Made by a program: the position numbers and the translations under genes
The notes under the pieces: model-generated
What the model was told of the DNA's origin: nothing
The model's input: only the letters and a program-made list of their open reading frames with translations
Databases searched by the model: none
Part shown: positions 55,542 to 64,000 of the stretch, one piece after another
Position numbering within the stretch: the stretch's first letter is position 1
How the letters are laid out: each line of letters begins with the position of its first letter
Assembly (NCBI RefSeq): GCF_005116735.1
Contig: NZ_SWDB01000018.1
Coordinates: forward strand, 51,630 to 115,629
Length of the DNA: 64,000 nucleotides
Reading direction: 5' to 3'
DNA from: Thalassotalea mangrovi
GTDB taxonomy: Bacteria > Pseudomonadota > Gammaproteobacteria > Enterobacterales > Alteromonadaceae

Positions 55542-56363
55542 ATGAAACATGGCATCGTCGTAATTATCCTCACGTTAGTCATTAACACACCGTTAATGGC
55601 TTTTGAAACGAACCCAGAGATTGAGCGAGGTCATTACCTGGTTCGCGATATGCTTTCCTGTACCCATTGTCATGGTGAGGATTTAGGGGGCGCTGAGGGA
55701 GTCCAGGTTGCCGGAATAACGAGCAACGCTCCCAATATCACCGATGACGAGGATACCGGCATTGGCGGTTGGACTGATAAACAAGTTAGCCAATCAATAC
55801 GCAATGGCATTCGACCGGATGGCAGTTACATTGGTGCGCCGATGCCAGTCAATACCTACAAAAATATTTCCGATGATGATTTAAAAGCCATCGTCGCCTA
55901 TCTGCGCTCACTACCCCTAGTTAACAGAACGATTAAACCGAGTGAAATGACGGTAAAATCCCGCAAACAGCATGGCCCTGTTATCGATAAAGTACCAGCA
56001 CCAGACGGGCAAGATCCGGTGGCAAAAGGCAAGTATGTCTATGAGTTAATTTACTGTAGTTTATGCCATAACGCCTTTCAGAATAATGAACTGTATGTCG
56101 GCGTTGGTGGCAATCCCTTTAAACAGCCGGATGGCTCTGTGGTCATCAGCAGCAATTTAACGCCATCTGGAAACCTGCCCGGCTACAGTGATGAAGAGTT
56201 AAAAAAGGTGATTAAATACGGCGTTCGCCCAGACGGTAGCAAGCTCAGGCCACCAATGCCAACGGAGATTTATCACAACGTTGCCGATACTGACTTAAAC
56301 GATCTAATCGATTTCTTAAGAAGCTTACCGGCTGGTGAAGCTCCGTCGCCAGCGGCTAACTGA
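55542..56363 (+). CDS. Exported diheme cytochrome c
   Basis: A 273-residue periplasmic protein (signal cut near TPLMA) with two cytochrome c domains: heme sites CTHCHGEDLGG (about residue 40) and CSLCHNAF (about 180), each followed by a Met/Pro segment (GAPMPVNTYKN, RPPMPTEIYHN). The domain architecture is like the cytochrome subunits of alcohol/gluconate dehydrogenases and ThiosulfateDH-type carriers, but no dehydrogenase gene is adjacent. Stands alone between two terminators. Confidence 0.9.
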   Translation: MKHGIVVIILTLVINTPLMAFETNPEIERGHYLVRDMLSCTHCHGEDLGGAEGVQVAGITSNAPNITDDEDTGIGGWTDKQVSQSIRNGIRPDGSYIGAPMPVNTYKNISDDDLKAIVAYLRSLPLVNRTIKPSEMTVKSRKQHGPVIDKVPAPDGQDPVAKGKYVYELIYCSLCHNAFQNNELYVGVGGNPFKQPDGSVVISSNLTPSGNLPGYSDEELKKVIKYGVRPDGSKLRPPMPTEIYHNVADTDLNDLIDFLRSLPAGEAPSPAAN

Positions 56364-56390
56364 TAGCCGATTTTTAATAGGATAAATAAT

Positions 56391-56422
56391 AAGCAAGCCC
56401 GATATTGTTATCGGGCTTGCTT
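56391..56422. terminator. Bidirectional terminator between cytochrome c and S9 peptidase genes
   Basis: Perfect 14-bp stem AAGCAAGCCCGATA/TATCGGGCTTGCTT (56391-56404 with 56409-56422) with a 4-nt loop between convergent genes. Confidence 0.87.
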
Positions 56423-56438
56423 GTGTATTACTGATAGG

Positions 56439-58499
56439 CTATTCCGTTTCGGGCTTGTATTTATCGAACCAGGCAAGAATGTAACCGATTTTCTGAATAA
56501 GATTACTTGGCCGTGCGGCAATACCGTGACTTGCCTTAGGTATGCGCACCATTGCAGAGTCAATATTACGCAGTTGTAAAGCCTGATAGTATTGCTCGGT
56601 TTCGCTCATCGGTGTGCGGTAATCTTCTTCACCCGTTAATAACATGGTCGGCGTCGATACATTGCCCACCAGGCTTAATGGCGAATGTTTCCATAAGTGA
56701 TCGACCTGCTCCCATGGCATGCCGGGCATCCAGTACTGGGTGAAATAGGCATAACCATCCGCAGTTAAACTAAAGCTCAACCAGTTAATCACCGGCTTGG
56801 CAACCACGGCGGCTTTGAAGCGATCGGTTTTACCTATGATCCAGGCGGTTAGCGTACCACCGCCACTACCACCGGTGACATATAACTGCGATTCATCCAC
56901 ATAACCTTCTTCGATTACGCCATCGACAACATCCATCAGGTCGTTATAGTCTTCAGATGGGTAATTATGATGAATCAGGTTGGCAAACTCCTCGCCATAA
57001 GATGTGCTACCCCTGGGGTTTGCCCAGACTACCACATAGCCTTTAGCGGCCATTAACTGTACTTCCAGGCTGAACTGTGGACCATAGGCGGCATGAGGGC
57101 CACCATGAATTTCGAGAATCAACGGATATTTTTTATCGGGATCAAAATCCGGCGGTAATGCCAGCCAGGCTTCAACCGGGCGCTCATCGACCGACGATTT
57201 AACCGTCAGTGAACGAACCTTTGCCAGCTCTTTTGACCCCAGAGCATCGAGATTTAACTGGGTCAGCTGTTTTGTCGCACCACCTTTACTTAAGCTTGCC
57301 AAATCGGCCGGGCGCTGGGTTTTGGCCAGGGTATAAAAAAGTTTGTCATTATTACCAACCACGTAATTACCCGATGTATATGGGCGCCCCAGGGATTGTC
57401 CGCCAAGCTCCGCATCCAGGCGAGATATTTTTCCGCCCAAATTAACGTATCCGAGTTTTTTCTTACCGTGGTCATCGTAACTGAAGTAAAGGCCATCGCC
57501 AGCCCGATCCCATTGAACATTGCCAAGTGGACGATCCAGCTTAGTGACCAGACCTTTGACATTACTACCATCACTATTCATGACATATAATTGCGCATTC
57601 TGGCTGGCAAGCTTGCGATCATCTATCTGCAAAAATGCAATTCTATCGCCCTTGGGGCTGATGACTGGCGCAAATTCCGGACCTTGTCGCTGCAACAATG
57701 TGGTGATTTCGCCGGTTTTAACATTCACCCGGTAAATATCTGACTCGAGTGGCCGGCGCTGCCAGTCCTCGTGGCGATCGGAACTAAAGACAATATGCTG
57801 ACTGTCTGCGGTCCAGGAAAGTTGTCCATCATGATGAAAATCGCCCTGGGTGATCTGCCGGGCACTGCCGCCTTCACTGGGGACAACATAAATATGATTA
57901 AAACCAGATGGCAGGAACCCGGCGCCGTCGCTACGATAAGCGAGGGAGTCGATATAAGTCGCATTACCTGCCCACTTCGCTCCTTTTGGTTTTTTCGGCA
58001 TGTTTATGTTTAGGTTTGAAGGTTTAGCTGGCGTAAACATTACAAACGCCAGCCATTTGCCATCTGGAGAAAAGCTGACGCTCTGGGGAGAATGCGAGAG
58101 GTTGGAAACCCGCGCCGTTTGTCCGGTATCGAGCCAGCGCATATACAATTGGTTATCGCCTTCCGCACTGGAAACGTAAGCCAAGCGAGCACCATCGGGT
58201 GAAAATACCGGCATCCGATAATTGGTTTTACCTGATAGTACCGGGCGGTGGTTGCTGCCATCAGCTTCGATTTGCCATAAATTAGAACGGGTGCTGTCGG
58301 CCATAATATCGAGCGAACGACGCTCATAAATCACGTAATCTTTATTCGGATGCGCGGCGATCGAACCTACGTATTCGATATTAAATACGTCCTGGAAGTC
58401 GAGTAAGGCATCATTTGCTGATGCCATTGCCGACAAGCCCAGCGAAACGATAGCCAAACCACTGAACACCGTAGTTTTGGCGCGGCTAAAATAACCCAT
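56439..58499 (-). CDS. Exported S9 family (prolyl oligopeptidase-type) peptidase
   Basis: A 686-residue secreted serine peptidase (signal cut near AMASA). The N-terminal 400 residues form a WD/TolB-like beta propeller (repeated FSPDGKWLAF, FSPDGARLAYVSS). The C-terminal alpha/beta hydrolase domain has LEIHGGPHAAYG (oxyanion region), VTGGSGGGTLTAW with the nucleophile Ser, the Asp in GEEDYRTPMSE and the His in KASHGIAARPS: the full triad. Acyl-peptide hydrolase/dipeptidyl peptidase type; degrades peptides in the periplasm. Confidence 0.93.
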   Translation of the reverse strand: MGYFSRAKTTVFSGLAIVSLGLSAMASANDALLDFQDVFNIEYVGSIAAHPNKDYVIYERRSLDIMADSTRSNLWQIEADGSNHRPVLSGKTNYRMPVFSPDGARLAYVSSAEGDNQLYMRWLDTGQTARVSNLSHSPQSVSFSPDGKWLAFVMFTPAKPSNLNINMPKKPKGAKWAGNATYIDSLAYRSDGAGFLPSGFNHIYVVPSEGGSARQITQGDFHHDGQLSWTADSQHIVFSSDRHEDWQRRPLESDIYRVNVKTGEITTLLQRQGPEFAPVISPKGDRIAFLQIDDRKLASQNAQLYVMNSDGSNVKGLVTKLDRPLGNVQWDRAGDGLYFSYDDHGKKKLGYVNLGGKISRLDAELGGQSLGRPYTSGNYVVGNNDKLFYTLAKTQRPADLASLSKGGATKQLTQLNLDALGSKELAKVRSLTVKSSVDERPVEAWLALPPDFDPDKKYPLILEIHGGPHAAYGPQFSLEVQLMAAKGYVVVWANPRGSTSYGEEFANLIHHNYPSEDYNDLMDVVDGVIEEGYVDESQLYVTGGSGGGTLTAWIIGKTDRFKAAVVAKPVINWLSFSLTADGYAYFTQYWMPGMPWEQVDHLWKHSPLSLVGNVSTPTMLLTGEEDYRTPMSETEQYYQALQLRNIDSAMVRIPKASHGIAARPSNLIQKIGYILAWFDKYKPETE

Positions 58500-58624
58500 T
58501 TTATTTACTCCGTTTGGTCACTGAAAAAGTCAAACAACCCAACAGGTTAGCTAGCTTTTCCATACATAATAGTAACTAACTCTAACCAATGGTTGCGATT
58601 CTGTAAATGAATCCGCCTGCAGTC

Positions 58625-58686
58625 ATACCAATCACATTAAATTATTGCTCACTCTGAGTTGTGCACAAACTTTATGTGATTGGTAT
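58625..58686. mobile_element. MITE-like element, copy 4 (62 bp, ends only)
   Basis: Both ends of the family are present (ATACCAATCACATTAAATTATTGCTCACTC then TGAGTTGTGCACAAAC... to GTGATTGGTAT, in short pieces: left end equals the right end of copy 2 reversed) with the whole interior removed. It lies in the opposite orientation to copy 2. Confidence 0.88.
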
Positions 58687-58745
58687 TAAATTTCAATTAC
58701 CGATATCCTGAGGTTAACAGGCACTGGAATCTGGACGGAGATCCG

Positions 58746-58946
58746 ATGAAATTAATTATGCGCAGTGAATTTGATGATTTACGGTTAAACCCGAATCATG
58801 CTTATGACACGGATAGCAATGGCGACAAGCAAGTGGTTAAAATTTACTGCGGTGAAAAGCTGATAGCTAAAAAAATTACTCACAAAAAAAGTATTCGCTA
58901 TTTCGGTGTTAAAGAATACAGGCAGTACTTACAGGAAGTCAGATAA
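58746..58946 (+). CDS. Hypothetical small basic protein
   Basis: A 66-residue protein from ATG 58746 (GGAG 5 bp upstream); the frame also runs upstream into the MITE-like end, which is not likely to be coding. It reads MKLIMRSEFDDLRLN..., basic at the C-terminus (KITHKKSIRYFGVKEYRQYL). Family not recognised. Its last 8 bp overlap the end of the convergent lipoprotein gene. Confidence 0.55.
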   Translation: MKLIMRSEFDDLRLNPNHAYDTDSNGDKQVVKIYCGEKLIAKKITHKKSIRYFGVKEYRQYLQEVR

Positions 58947-59334
58947 ACAAGGGCAGTGGTTGTTTCTGGTCTGCCTGGAACTGGCTAAGAAATTTTTCTG
59001 ACTGGAGAGCAAATTGATAGCGTTGTGGATGACTTATTACCATTTTTTTTAATTCAGGTAACAATGATGCTCGTATCGTGGGCGGAACGCTGGCCGCATC
59101 CAGAAATGCAGTCAGGTAATCGCCGTGACCGACAAGAATATTTTTGCAAATGTTGTGGTAATTAAGCAGTACAAAATGCTGTAAATTTACCGTTTCCTGA
59201 AAATTATCGATTTGCGTATCAAATTTTTTTGCAGGACCTTGCGCACAACCAAGTGTCGCGGTTGCTATGGCAACAAACAAACAGGTGAAATAAAAGGGGC
59301 GGTAAGTGCCCCTTTTGTTAGATCGAAGCCGCAC
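58939..59334 (-). CDS. Hypothetical lipoprotein
   Basis: A 131-residue protein with a long basic start (MRLRSNKRGTYR) and a lipobox-like ATATLGC at about residue 30. The mature part is helical (NFQETVNLQHFVLLNYHNICKNILVG, RASLLPELKKMV). It starts 2 bp after the stop of the PEGA lipoprotein gene and is presumably co-transcribed. Family unknown. Confidence 0.65.
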   Translation of the reverse strand: MRLRSNKRGTYRPFYFTCLFVAIATATLGCAQGPAKKFDTQIDNFQETVNLQHFVLLNYHNICKNILVGHGDYLTAFLDAASVPPTIRASLLPELKKMVISHPQRYQFALQSEKFLSQFQADQKQPLPLFI

Positions 59335-59336
59335 TG

Positions 59337-59705
59337 TTATTTGGCTTCAAGGTTGAAGTAGTGAACGCCAGGAGCGTACTCAATACTGGCACCAGTAGCG
59401 GCATCGGTAGTCGAACCAGGTAAGCCACCAATGATTACATTACCCCAGAAAGTAGAGTTTAACTTGGTTGTCATAGTGATCGTTTGATCAGTATAGCCTT
59501 CCTTGCGCACCGTCAAAGAGGTGTTGTCTGCACGCTTTACGTCAATGGTTAATGGTGTTACGCCTTGAGATACACCATTAATTAAAACTTCAGCACCAGC
59601 TGGTGTTGATTGGATAGTAACTTGTTGAGTTGAACCATCAACAATACTGGCACAACCACTTAACGCAGTCAGAACCACTAGCGCAGATACGATCTTCTTT
59701 AGCAT
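59337..59705 (-). CDS. PEGA-domain lipoprotein
   Basis: A 122-residue lipoprotein (signal ending TALSGC). Residues about 28-75 form a PEGA domain: VTIQSTPAGAEVLINGVSQGVTPLTIDV. After it comes a hydrophobic Gly-rich stretch (TFWGNVIIGGLPGSTTDAATGA) of the type seen in small surface-associated proteins. PEGA domains are thought to bind envelope components. Pairs with the downstream lipoprotein gene. Confidence 0.87.
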   Translation of the reverse strand: MLKKIVSALVVLTALSGCASIVDGSTQQVTIQSTPAGAEVLINGVSQGVTPLTIDVKRADNTSLTVRKEGYTDQTITMTTKLNSTFWGNVIIGGLPGSTTDAATGASIEYAPGVHYFNLEAK

Positions 59706-59822
59706 TTTTTATTCCTTTATAATTCATTATTATTCTTCGATAACCAGTAACTTTTCATTGGATATCGTTTGAGCATTTTTGCACTATTTTTTAATAAAAT
59801 AAAGAACGGAATTTAAACAGTC

Positions 59823-61598
59823 ATGGATGTCGTATTGGCAAAAATCAAAGCTTGGCCTCTTTTCCTATTGGTGATGATTTGCAACTTTTCATTCGCAGAA
59901 CAAGCATCTCTCGCTGACTCACCGCAATGGCGAGCACTACTGCATTATCAAACATCTCCTTATCCATTCAGCCGCCAGCAGTTTTCTCAAGTTGCCGACT
60001 CAGAGTTTTTTTTAGATAAAAATGGCAAGCATGATCCTGAAGCCGAACTGAACGCAAATCTGCAGCAACTACAGAGCAATAAGTGTAGGTTTCCTGCAAG
60101 AACATTATGGTTAGCGAAACAAACGGGACAACAGATAACCCTGGAGGATTGCGATGAATTGAATGATTGGCTAAAACAATTTGCTAGTGATGAGGTTTAT
60201 CTGCATTTTCCTTCCAATTATCTTAACAATCCTTCTTCGGTGTTCGGTCACACATTTTTGCGACTACACAAACGCGATCGCTCAGCTTTGCTGGATCCTA
60301 TTATTAATTATGCCGCGGTCAGCAATACCCAGAATCCAGCAAAATACATAGTTAGTGGACTGACGGGTGGTTTTCCTGGGGTGTTTGCAATGCATCCTCA
60401 TTATTTGAAAAAACGCGAATACACGGTGACAGAAAATCGAGAAATTTGGAGCTACAAAATAAAGCTAACGCAGGAGGAAATTAATCGTTTTTTATTACAT
60501 TTTTGGGAAATAAAAGATCGGCAGTTTAATTATTACTTTCTGAATCAAAACTGTTCATATCAATTGATGGCTTTGCTTGATGTCGCGATTAGCGATATTA
60601 GTTTACTTGACGAGTTCCATAATGTGGCGCTGCCAATCGATACGATAAAGTTTCTGCATAATCACCAGCGACTTGAACTGGCAAATTTTCACCCGTCGTT
60701 TATTGATGAGTTTCGCTTGCACTCTACCACATTGAATAACGCCGAGAAGCAAAGAGTGCTTGCGCTGACTCAATGTCCTGCGAGCAATGTCTTAGAAGAG
60801 GATACCGGCCAGATATTGCGATTGAGTAGTGATTATTTAGAATACTTGATCCAACAGGATCTGCGCCCAAGAAAATGCGCACACCAGCAAATGGCAATCT
60901 TGCAGAAAGCAAGCAAGGAAAAATCATATTTGCCACCAGTCTTCCCATCGCCCGAGGTTGCCCCGCAGGACGCTCACCCGAGCGCCAAAATAGGTGTAGG
61001 TTTTCAATCGGTTTCTGGTGCTTTGTTAAATTTCCGTTTGGGGTATCATGATTTATTGGATTCCATTGCAGGGTTTAAGCCTGGCCAGGAAATCATTTTG
61101 GGAGATTTTGCATATGACATTGAGCGCAATAAAATTGCTGACTACAAGCTAATTGGCCTGAAATCCCTTTCCGCCAGCGACGAATTTTTTCAGCCGTTGT
61201 CATGGGCATTTGAAATATCCGGTCGCCGTTATGATGACGAGCTCAACTCTGCGCTACATCACCAGGTAATTCTGGGAGTGGGTAAATCCCTTCAAATTGG
61301 ACGAGGTTTGGCCTTTGTGCTTTTAAATACATCATTATCCTACAATCGGGATAGCAATACGGATGTTTTACTTACACCCGAATTCGGATATTTATACAAC
61401 GGTGAGACAATCAATTCGTCTCAAACCCTGAGAATAGAAATGCCTGCTAGTGACTGGCAAGAGAAGCGGTTGGTATTGGCAAGTAAACAAACTGTGAATT
61501 TTACCAATGATGTTCAGCTATCTTTTTCTGCTGAATGGCTTCACCATGACAGCTACCAACAAGGGAATATTGCACTATCCTTAAGTTATCTTTTCTAA
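59823..61598 (+). CDS. DUF4105 family exported protein
   Basis: A 591-residue protein with a signal peptide (cut near NFSFA). The N-terminal domain (WRALLHYQTSPYPFSRQQF) and central DUF4105 domain (VYLHFPSNYLNNPSSVFGHTFLRLH, GLTGGFPGVFAMHPHYLKKREY, YYFLNQNCSYQLMALLDVA) contain a His and a Cys that resemble a papain-like NlpC/P60 active site, which is only a suggestion. The C-terminal 200 residues look like outer-membrane beta strands ending SLSYLF. Likely an envelope enzyme anchored in the outer membrane. Followed at 13 bp by the hydrolase gene. Confidence 0.85.
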   Translation: MDVVLAKIKAWPLFLLVMICNFSFAEQASLADSPQWRALLHYQTSPYPFSRQQFSQVADSEFFLDKNGKHDPEAELNANLQQLQSNKCRFPARTLWLAKQTGQQITLEDCDELNDWLKQFASDEVYLHFPSNYLNNPSSVFGHTFLRLHKRDRSALLDPIINYAAVSNTQNPAKYIVSGLTGGFPGVFAMHPHYLKKREYTVTENREIWSYKIKLTQEEINRFLLHFWEIKDRQFNYYFLNQNCSYQLMALLDVAISDISLLDEFHNVALPIDTIKFLHNHQRLELANFHPSFIDEFRLHSTTLNNAEKQRVLALTQCPASNVLEEDTGQILRLSSDYLEYLIQQDLRPRKCAHQQMAILQKASKEKSYLPPVFPSPEVAPQDAHPSAKIGVGFQSVSGALLNFRLGYHDLLDSIAGFKPGQEIILGDFAYDIERNKIADYKLIGLKSLSASDEFFQPLSWAFEISGRRYDDELNSALHHQVILGVGKSLQIGRGLAFVLLNTSLSYNRDSNTDVLLTPEFGYLYNGETINSSQTLRIEMPASDWQEKRLVLASKQTVNFTNDVQLSFSAEWLHHDSYQQGNIALSLSYLF

Positions 61599-61611
61599 TC
61601 AATAATTGGGT

Positions 61612-62448
61612 ATGTTGCGCAACATTCAAGTGCTGATTTTTTATCTGTTCCTATGTGGCTGTGCAAACCAGGTTTTTCTTCATCCCAGTATAAGTAAGTC
61701 GAGTTCCGGATTATCCTCACTGCCTGAATTTTTGGGGCGTGATGACCTGCAACATACATTTTTGACTTTAGAAAATGGTGTTAAATTACAGGTAAGCTTG
61801 TATACGCCAGATAACCCTACAGCCTCTGTTATGGTTTCAGGTGGTAATGCCGCGTCGTTAAGTGAAGTCATTTATTACCATCGGTATTTGCTCAACCAGA
61901 ATCTACAGGTGACCTTTTTTTCCTTTCAGGGGTTCGATAAAAGCAGTGGACAAGCATCACTGTCGACGATGTTTTCCGATGCCGAGCAGGTGTTGGCCCG
62001 GCAACAGCGAGAGTATCCAGATATTCCGCACTTTTACGTAACTCACTCAATATCAACATCCATTGGGTTGTGCCTTTCACGTCATGCAGCTCTGCGAGGG
62101 GTGGTTCTGGAGTCAGCCATGGATATCAATAATATTGCGGATTATCATGCCAATAAGAGTAGCTTGTCCTGGTTACTCACTCCTGTTGCAAGGCTGATGA
62201 CAATATCGATACCCGACTCGCTGGCTGACTGTACTCTAAACTCGCATAACCAAAAGGCGCGAGCGATGTTTATACATCACCCTAACGATGTCCTCACTCC
62301 TTATGTCCAGGCTGTTGATATCTTTGATGCATATCAGGGAGAAAAGGTATTTATAGAAGCTCGAGTTTCGCTACCACCTCAATATCATCAAAGCATCTGG
62401 TATGATTCAGAGCTCCAATCTCAGATCTTACGTTTTATCAGTCAGTAA
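61612..62448 (+). CDS. Alpha/beta hydrolase-like lipoprotein with altered nucleophile motif
   Basis: A 278-residue lipoprotein (lipobox LFLCGC; ATG 61612 is preferred to the in-frame TTG at 61606). It has the hydrolase layout MVSGGNAASLSEVIYYHRYL, FFSFQGFDKSSG, a nucleophile-elbow region VTHSISTSIG, then HHPNDVLTP (Asp region) and a late YHQS (His region). The elbow reads H-S-I-S-T instead of G-x-S-x-G, so catalysis is uncertain. Probably co-expressed with the DUF4105 gene. Confidence 0.78.
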   Translation: MLRNIQVLIFYLFLCGCANQVFLHPSISKSSSGLSSLPEFLGRDDLQHTFLTLENGVKLQVSLYTPDNPTASVMVSGGNAASLSEVIYYHRYLLNQNLQVTFFSFQGFDKSSGQASLSTMFSDAEQVLARQQREYPDIPHFYVTHSISTSIGLCLSRHAALRGVVLESAMDINNIADYHANKSSLSWLLTPVARLMTISIPDSLADCTLNSHNQKARAMFIHHPNDVLTPYVQAVDIFDAYQGEKVFIEARVSLPPQYHQSIWYDSELQSQILRFISQ

Positions 62449-62525
62449 ACGTTTAAGTGTGTGCTACACTAAATCGCCCCCAGCAAATAAAAAATAATAC
62501 GATTGGATAAATCCAGGGATTGATA

Positions 62526-63818
62526 ATGAAAAAATTATTGGCAGCGATTGCTGTCGGGGCAGCCGTGGCCAGCCCGTATCTTATTGGCATCAAAACTGAG
62601 CAACAGCTTAACGATTTGTACCAGAGAATGTCTGCCAACCCTTCCGTGAATATTGAAATTGCCCATTACCAGCGCGGCTGGTTTTATTCTGCGGCTCAAA
62701 TCCATATGTCGATGCCAGTGACTGATGATCAGGGTAATGTGACGGAAATTTCTTTCCAGGGGCGTCATGATATTCAACATGGACCATTACTCTGGACCGC
62801 AGATGGTTTGGGGTTTGGATTGGCCGATTCGGTCATCAGTGCGCAACTACTCACTGAAATACAACAGCAAATCATAAACTTTGAGCAATTACCTGATGAT
62901 ACGGTAAGCAGCGTTATGCGCACGCATTTTGGTGGCGAAACAGATACCATAATGAAGATAAAACCGGTGACGGTTGAACTGATTGCCGCCAGTTTGCATA
63001 TTCTGCCCGGTCTCTTTACCGGCACTATGACACCTGCGGGTGAAGTGACTACCTCGGGTCAGTGGCAGGGCATGAAAATCGTCGAAGATGACCGCGAAGT
63101 ACTAAGACTTGGCAATACGGAACTGGAAATTGCGCAGCATTTCATTCTTTCGGATATGTTTTCTCCGGCATCACTGGCCATTGGCAGCGTTAAATTTTCA
63201 CTGGCAGAAGCAGCCGTACTTGGTGAATCCGACGCTGACAGCATGAGTATTAATGATTTGAGCGTTTACAGTGAATCAGCGGTCGAAAATGAGCTGATGG
63301 TCAGTCAGATAACGGCAGATGCTAAAGATATCAGGTTTGCCGGCCAGCAGTTTACCGATTTCAATTATGTGATGAGCATGGAAAATATGAACATTAATGT
63401 GATCAGCAAGTTAAAACAATTGCTGGTTGAATTACAATCGGACGATCCGGAACAACAACAGTTATTGGTAACTGGCATCCAGCAACAAATACCACATCTG
63501 CTTGTCGGTGATCCGAAAATTAGCATTGATAATTTGTCCGTTAATACCAGTGCCGGGCCTATTGAGTCTGATCTGAAAATCACTGTCGACCCACAGAAAT
63601 TTGATGCCAATAACCCGGTCAGTATGATGTTTGCCGTGCAGGCGGTCGCTCACGGTTCGGCACCGGTGGCATTTTTTGAAGATCTTGGCATGCAAGCCAA
63701 TATAGATGACCTGATGCAACAAGGGGTGATCATTCGTGATGCGAATCGCTTGATCCTATCATTTGCGTTTCGCGATGGTCAGGCGCGGATCAACGGCCAT
63801 CCTATGCCCGCAGGATAA
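62526..63818 (+). CDS. DUF945 (YdgA-like) family protein
   Basis: A 430-residue protein with an N-terminal signal/anchor helix (KLLAAIAVGAAVASPYLIG). ATG 62526 lies 6 bp after AGGGA; an in-frame TTG (62520) is the alternative. Features of the family: YQRGWFYSAAQIHMSM, RHDIQHGPLLW and a late VDPQKFDANNPVSMM region. Long, mainly beta protein, probably an AsmA-like lipid-contact or envelope protein; function unknown. Followed by a terminator. Confidence 0.85.
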   Translation: MKKLLAAIAVGAAVASPYLIGIKTEQQLNDLYQRMSANPSVNIEIAHYQRGWFYSAAQIHMSMPVTDDQGNVTEISFQGRHDIQHGPLLWTADGLGFGLADSVISAQLLTEIQQQIINFEQLPDDTVSSVMRTHFGGETDTIMKIKPVTVELIAASLHILPGLFTGTMTPAGEVTTSGQWQGMKIVEDDREVLRLGNTELEIAQHFILSDMFSPASLAIGSVKFSLAEAAVLGESDADSMSINDLSVYSESAVENELMVSQITADAKDIRFAGQQFTDFNYVMSMENMNINVISKLKQLLVELQSDDPEQQQLLVTGIQQQIPHLLVGDPKISIDNLSVNTSAGPIESDLKITVDPQKFDANNPVSMMFAVQAVAHGSAPVAFFEDLGMQANIDDLMQQGVIIRDANRLILSFAFRDGQARINGHPMPAG

Positions 63819-63862
63819 CGGCCTGACATTGTATTCACAGCCGAGCGAAATTGGTGTAGTAC

Positions 63863-63896
63863 AAAAAGGCAGAAGCAACGCGCTTCTGCCTTTTTT
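63863..63896 (+). terminator. Terminator after the DUF945 gene
   Basis: AAAAAGGCAGAAGC pairs with GCTTCTGCCTTTTT around a 5-nt loop, followed by TG; T run 63891-63896. Confidence 0.9.
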
Positions 63897-63928
63897 GTCG
63901 ATATTACCTGCCCTGAACTACAATAATA

Positions 63929-64000
63929 ATACCAATCACATTAAGTTTGTGCACAACTCAGAGTTAGGGCAGAGGTTCAGTTACAACATAGATTTCATTG
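63929..64000. mobile_element. MITE-like element, copy 5 (cut by window edge)
   Basis: Left end ATACCAATCACATTAA and the following bases match copies 2 and 3 over the 72 bp visible, then run out at the window end in the central hairpin. Confidence 0.9.

Noticed and set aside
58680-58745. N-terminal extension of the small protein at 58746
   Set aside because: Those 22 codons come partly from the MITE-like terminus and have no ribosome site; GGAG supports 58746.
1-64000. CRISPR arrays, tRNA/rRNA genes, prophage or transposase genes
   Set aside because: No regularly spaced repeats, no cloverleaf-like or rRNA sequence and no transposase-like protein was noticed on either strand.

Overview
This 64 kb window looks like chromosomal DNA of a marine gammaproteobacterium of the Alteromonadales type (Colwellia/Thalassotalea/Alteromonas-like). 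The inference rests on gene content: the SURF1-ctaA-ctaB-SCO heme A/cytochrome oxidase cluster, the ubiD-fre pair, a Vibrio-type YebC paralogue, a GlyGly-CTERM surface protein, a CsgG/DUF4810/DUF799 lipoprotein operon, and many TonB/periplasmic hydrolase genes. I see no rRNA, tRNA, CRISPR array, phage or transposase gene.

Layout. 1-4 kb: end of a cytochrome c oxidase assembly operon (SURF1 cut by the left edge, a CxxxC membrane protein, ctaA, ctaB, SCO). 4-14 kb: ordinary housekeeping and transport genes (DUF2167, LtrA, YebC-like, GST, SDR, polysaccharide deacetylase, MATE, MFS). 14-17 kb: a translationally coupled pair of secreted amidohydrolases, one of which has lost its metal ligands. 17.7-24 kb: ubiD, fre, a cation/proton antiporter, a lipoyl-like membrane protein with an internal duplication, a PrcB-like protein and an MDR oxidoreductase. 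24-29 kb: the CsgG-type lipoprotein operon, a DUF885 peptidase and two c-type cytochromes. 29.5-31.4 kb: selO and a small gene whose stop codon comes from a repeat element.

32.7-40.7 kb is a catabolic island. Three different CitE/HpcH-type C-C lyases, an acyl-CoA ligase and a mesaconyl-CoA-hydratase-like double hot-dog protein are arranged around a 507 bp divergent control region and are followed by a sodium:solute symporter. They read as uptake, CoA activation, hydration and C-C cleavage of a C4/C5 (di)carboxylate.

48-55.3 kb is the most interesting region. It holds a lyase of the fumarase/adenylosuccinate lyase superfamily with an export signal, a FecI-like ECF sigma factor, an anti-sigma reduced to its cytoplasmic domain plus one membrane segment, a TonB-dependent receptor broken by two homopolymer frameshifts, and an SLC13/DASS dicarboxylate transporter. 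The lyase and the receptor carry the same promoter-like motif (TAGGGG, 16 nt, CGnCTA), so they look like one ECF regulon for importing a compound, splitting it in the periplasm and taking up the dicarboxylate released. The remaining right end holds a diheme cytochrome c, an S9 peptidase, small lipoproteins, a DUF4105 protein, an alpha/beta hydrolase and a DUF945 protein.

Six copies of one MITE-like palindromic element (ends ATACCAAT/ATTGGTAT, full length about 265-275 bp) are scattered through the window in full, internally deleted and minimal forms, and two copies of a separate hairpin repeat (GGGGTCAGAGT type) are present. Two further broken genes were found: an HTH regulator remnant beside a hairpin repeat and an amidohydrolase with an amber stop plus a frameshift. 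Three single-base indels fall in homopolymer runs, so sequencing error must be excluded before those genes are called pseudogenes.
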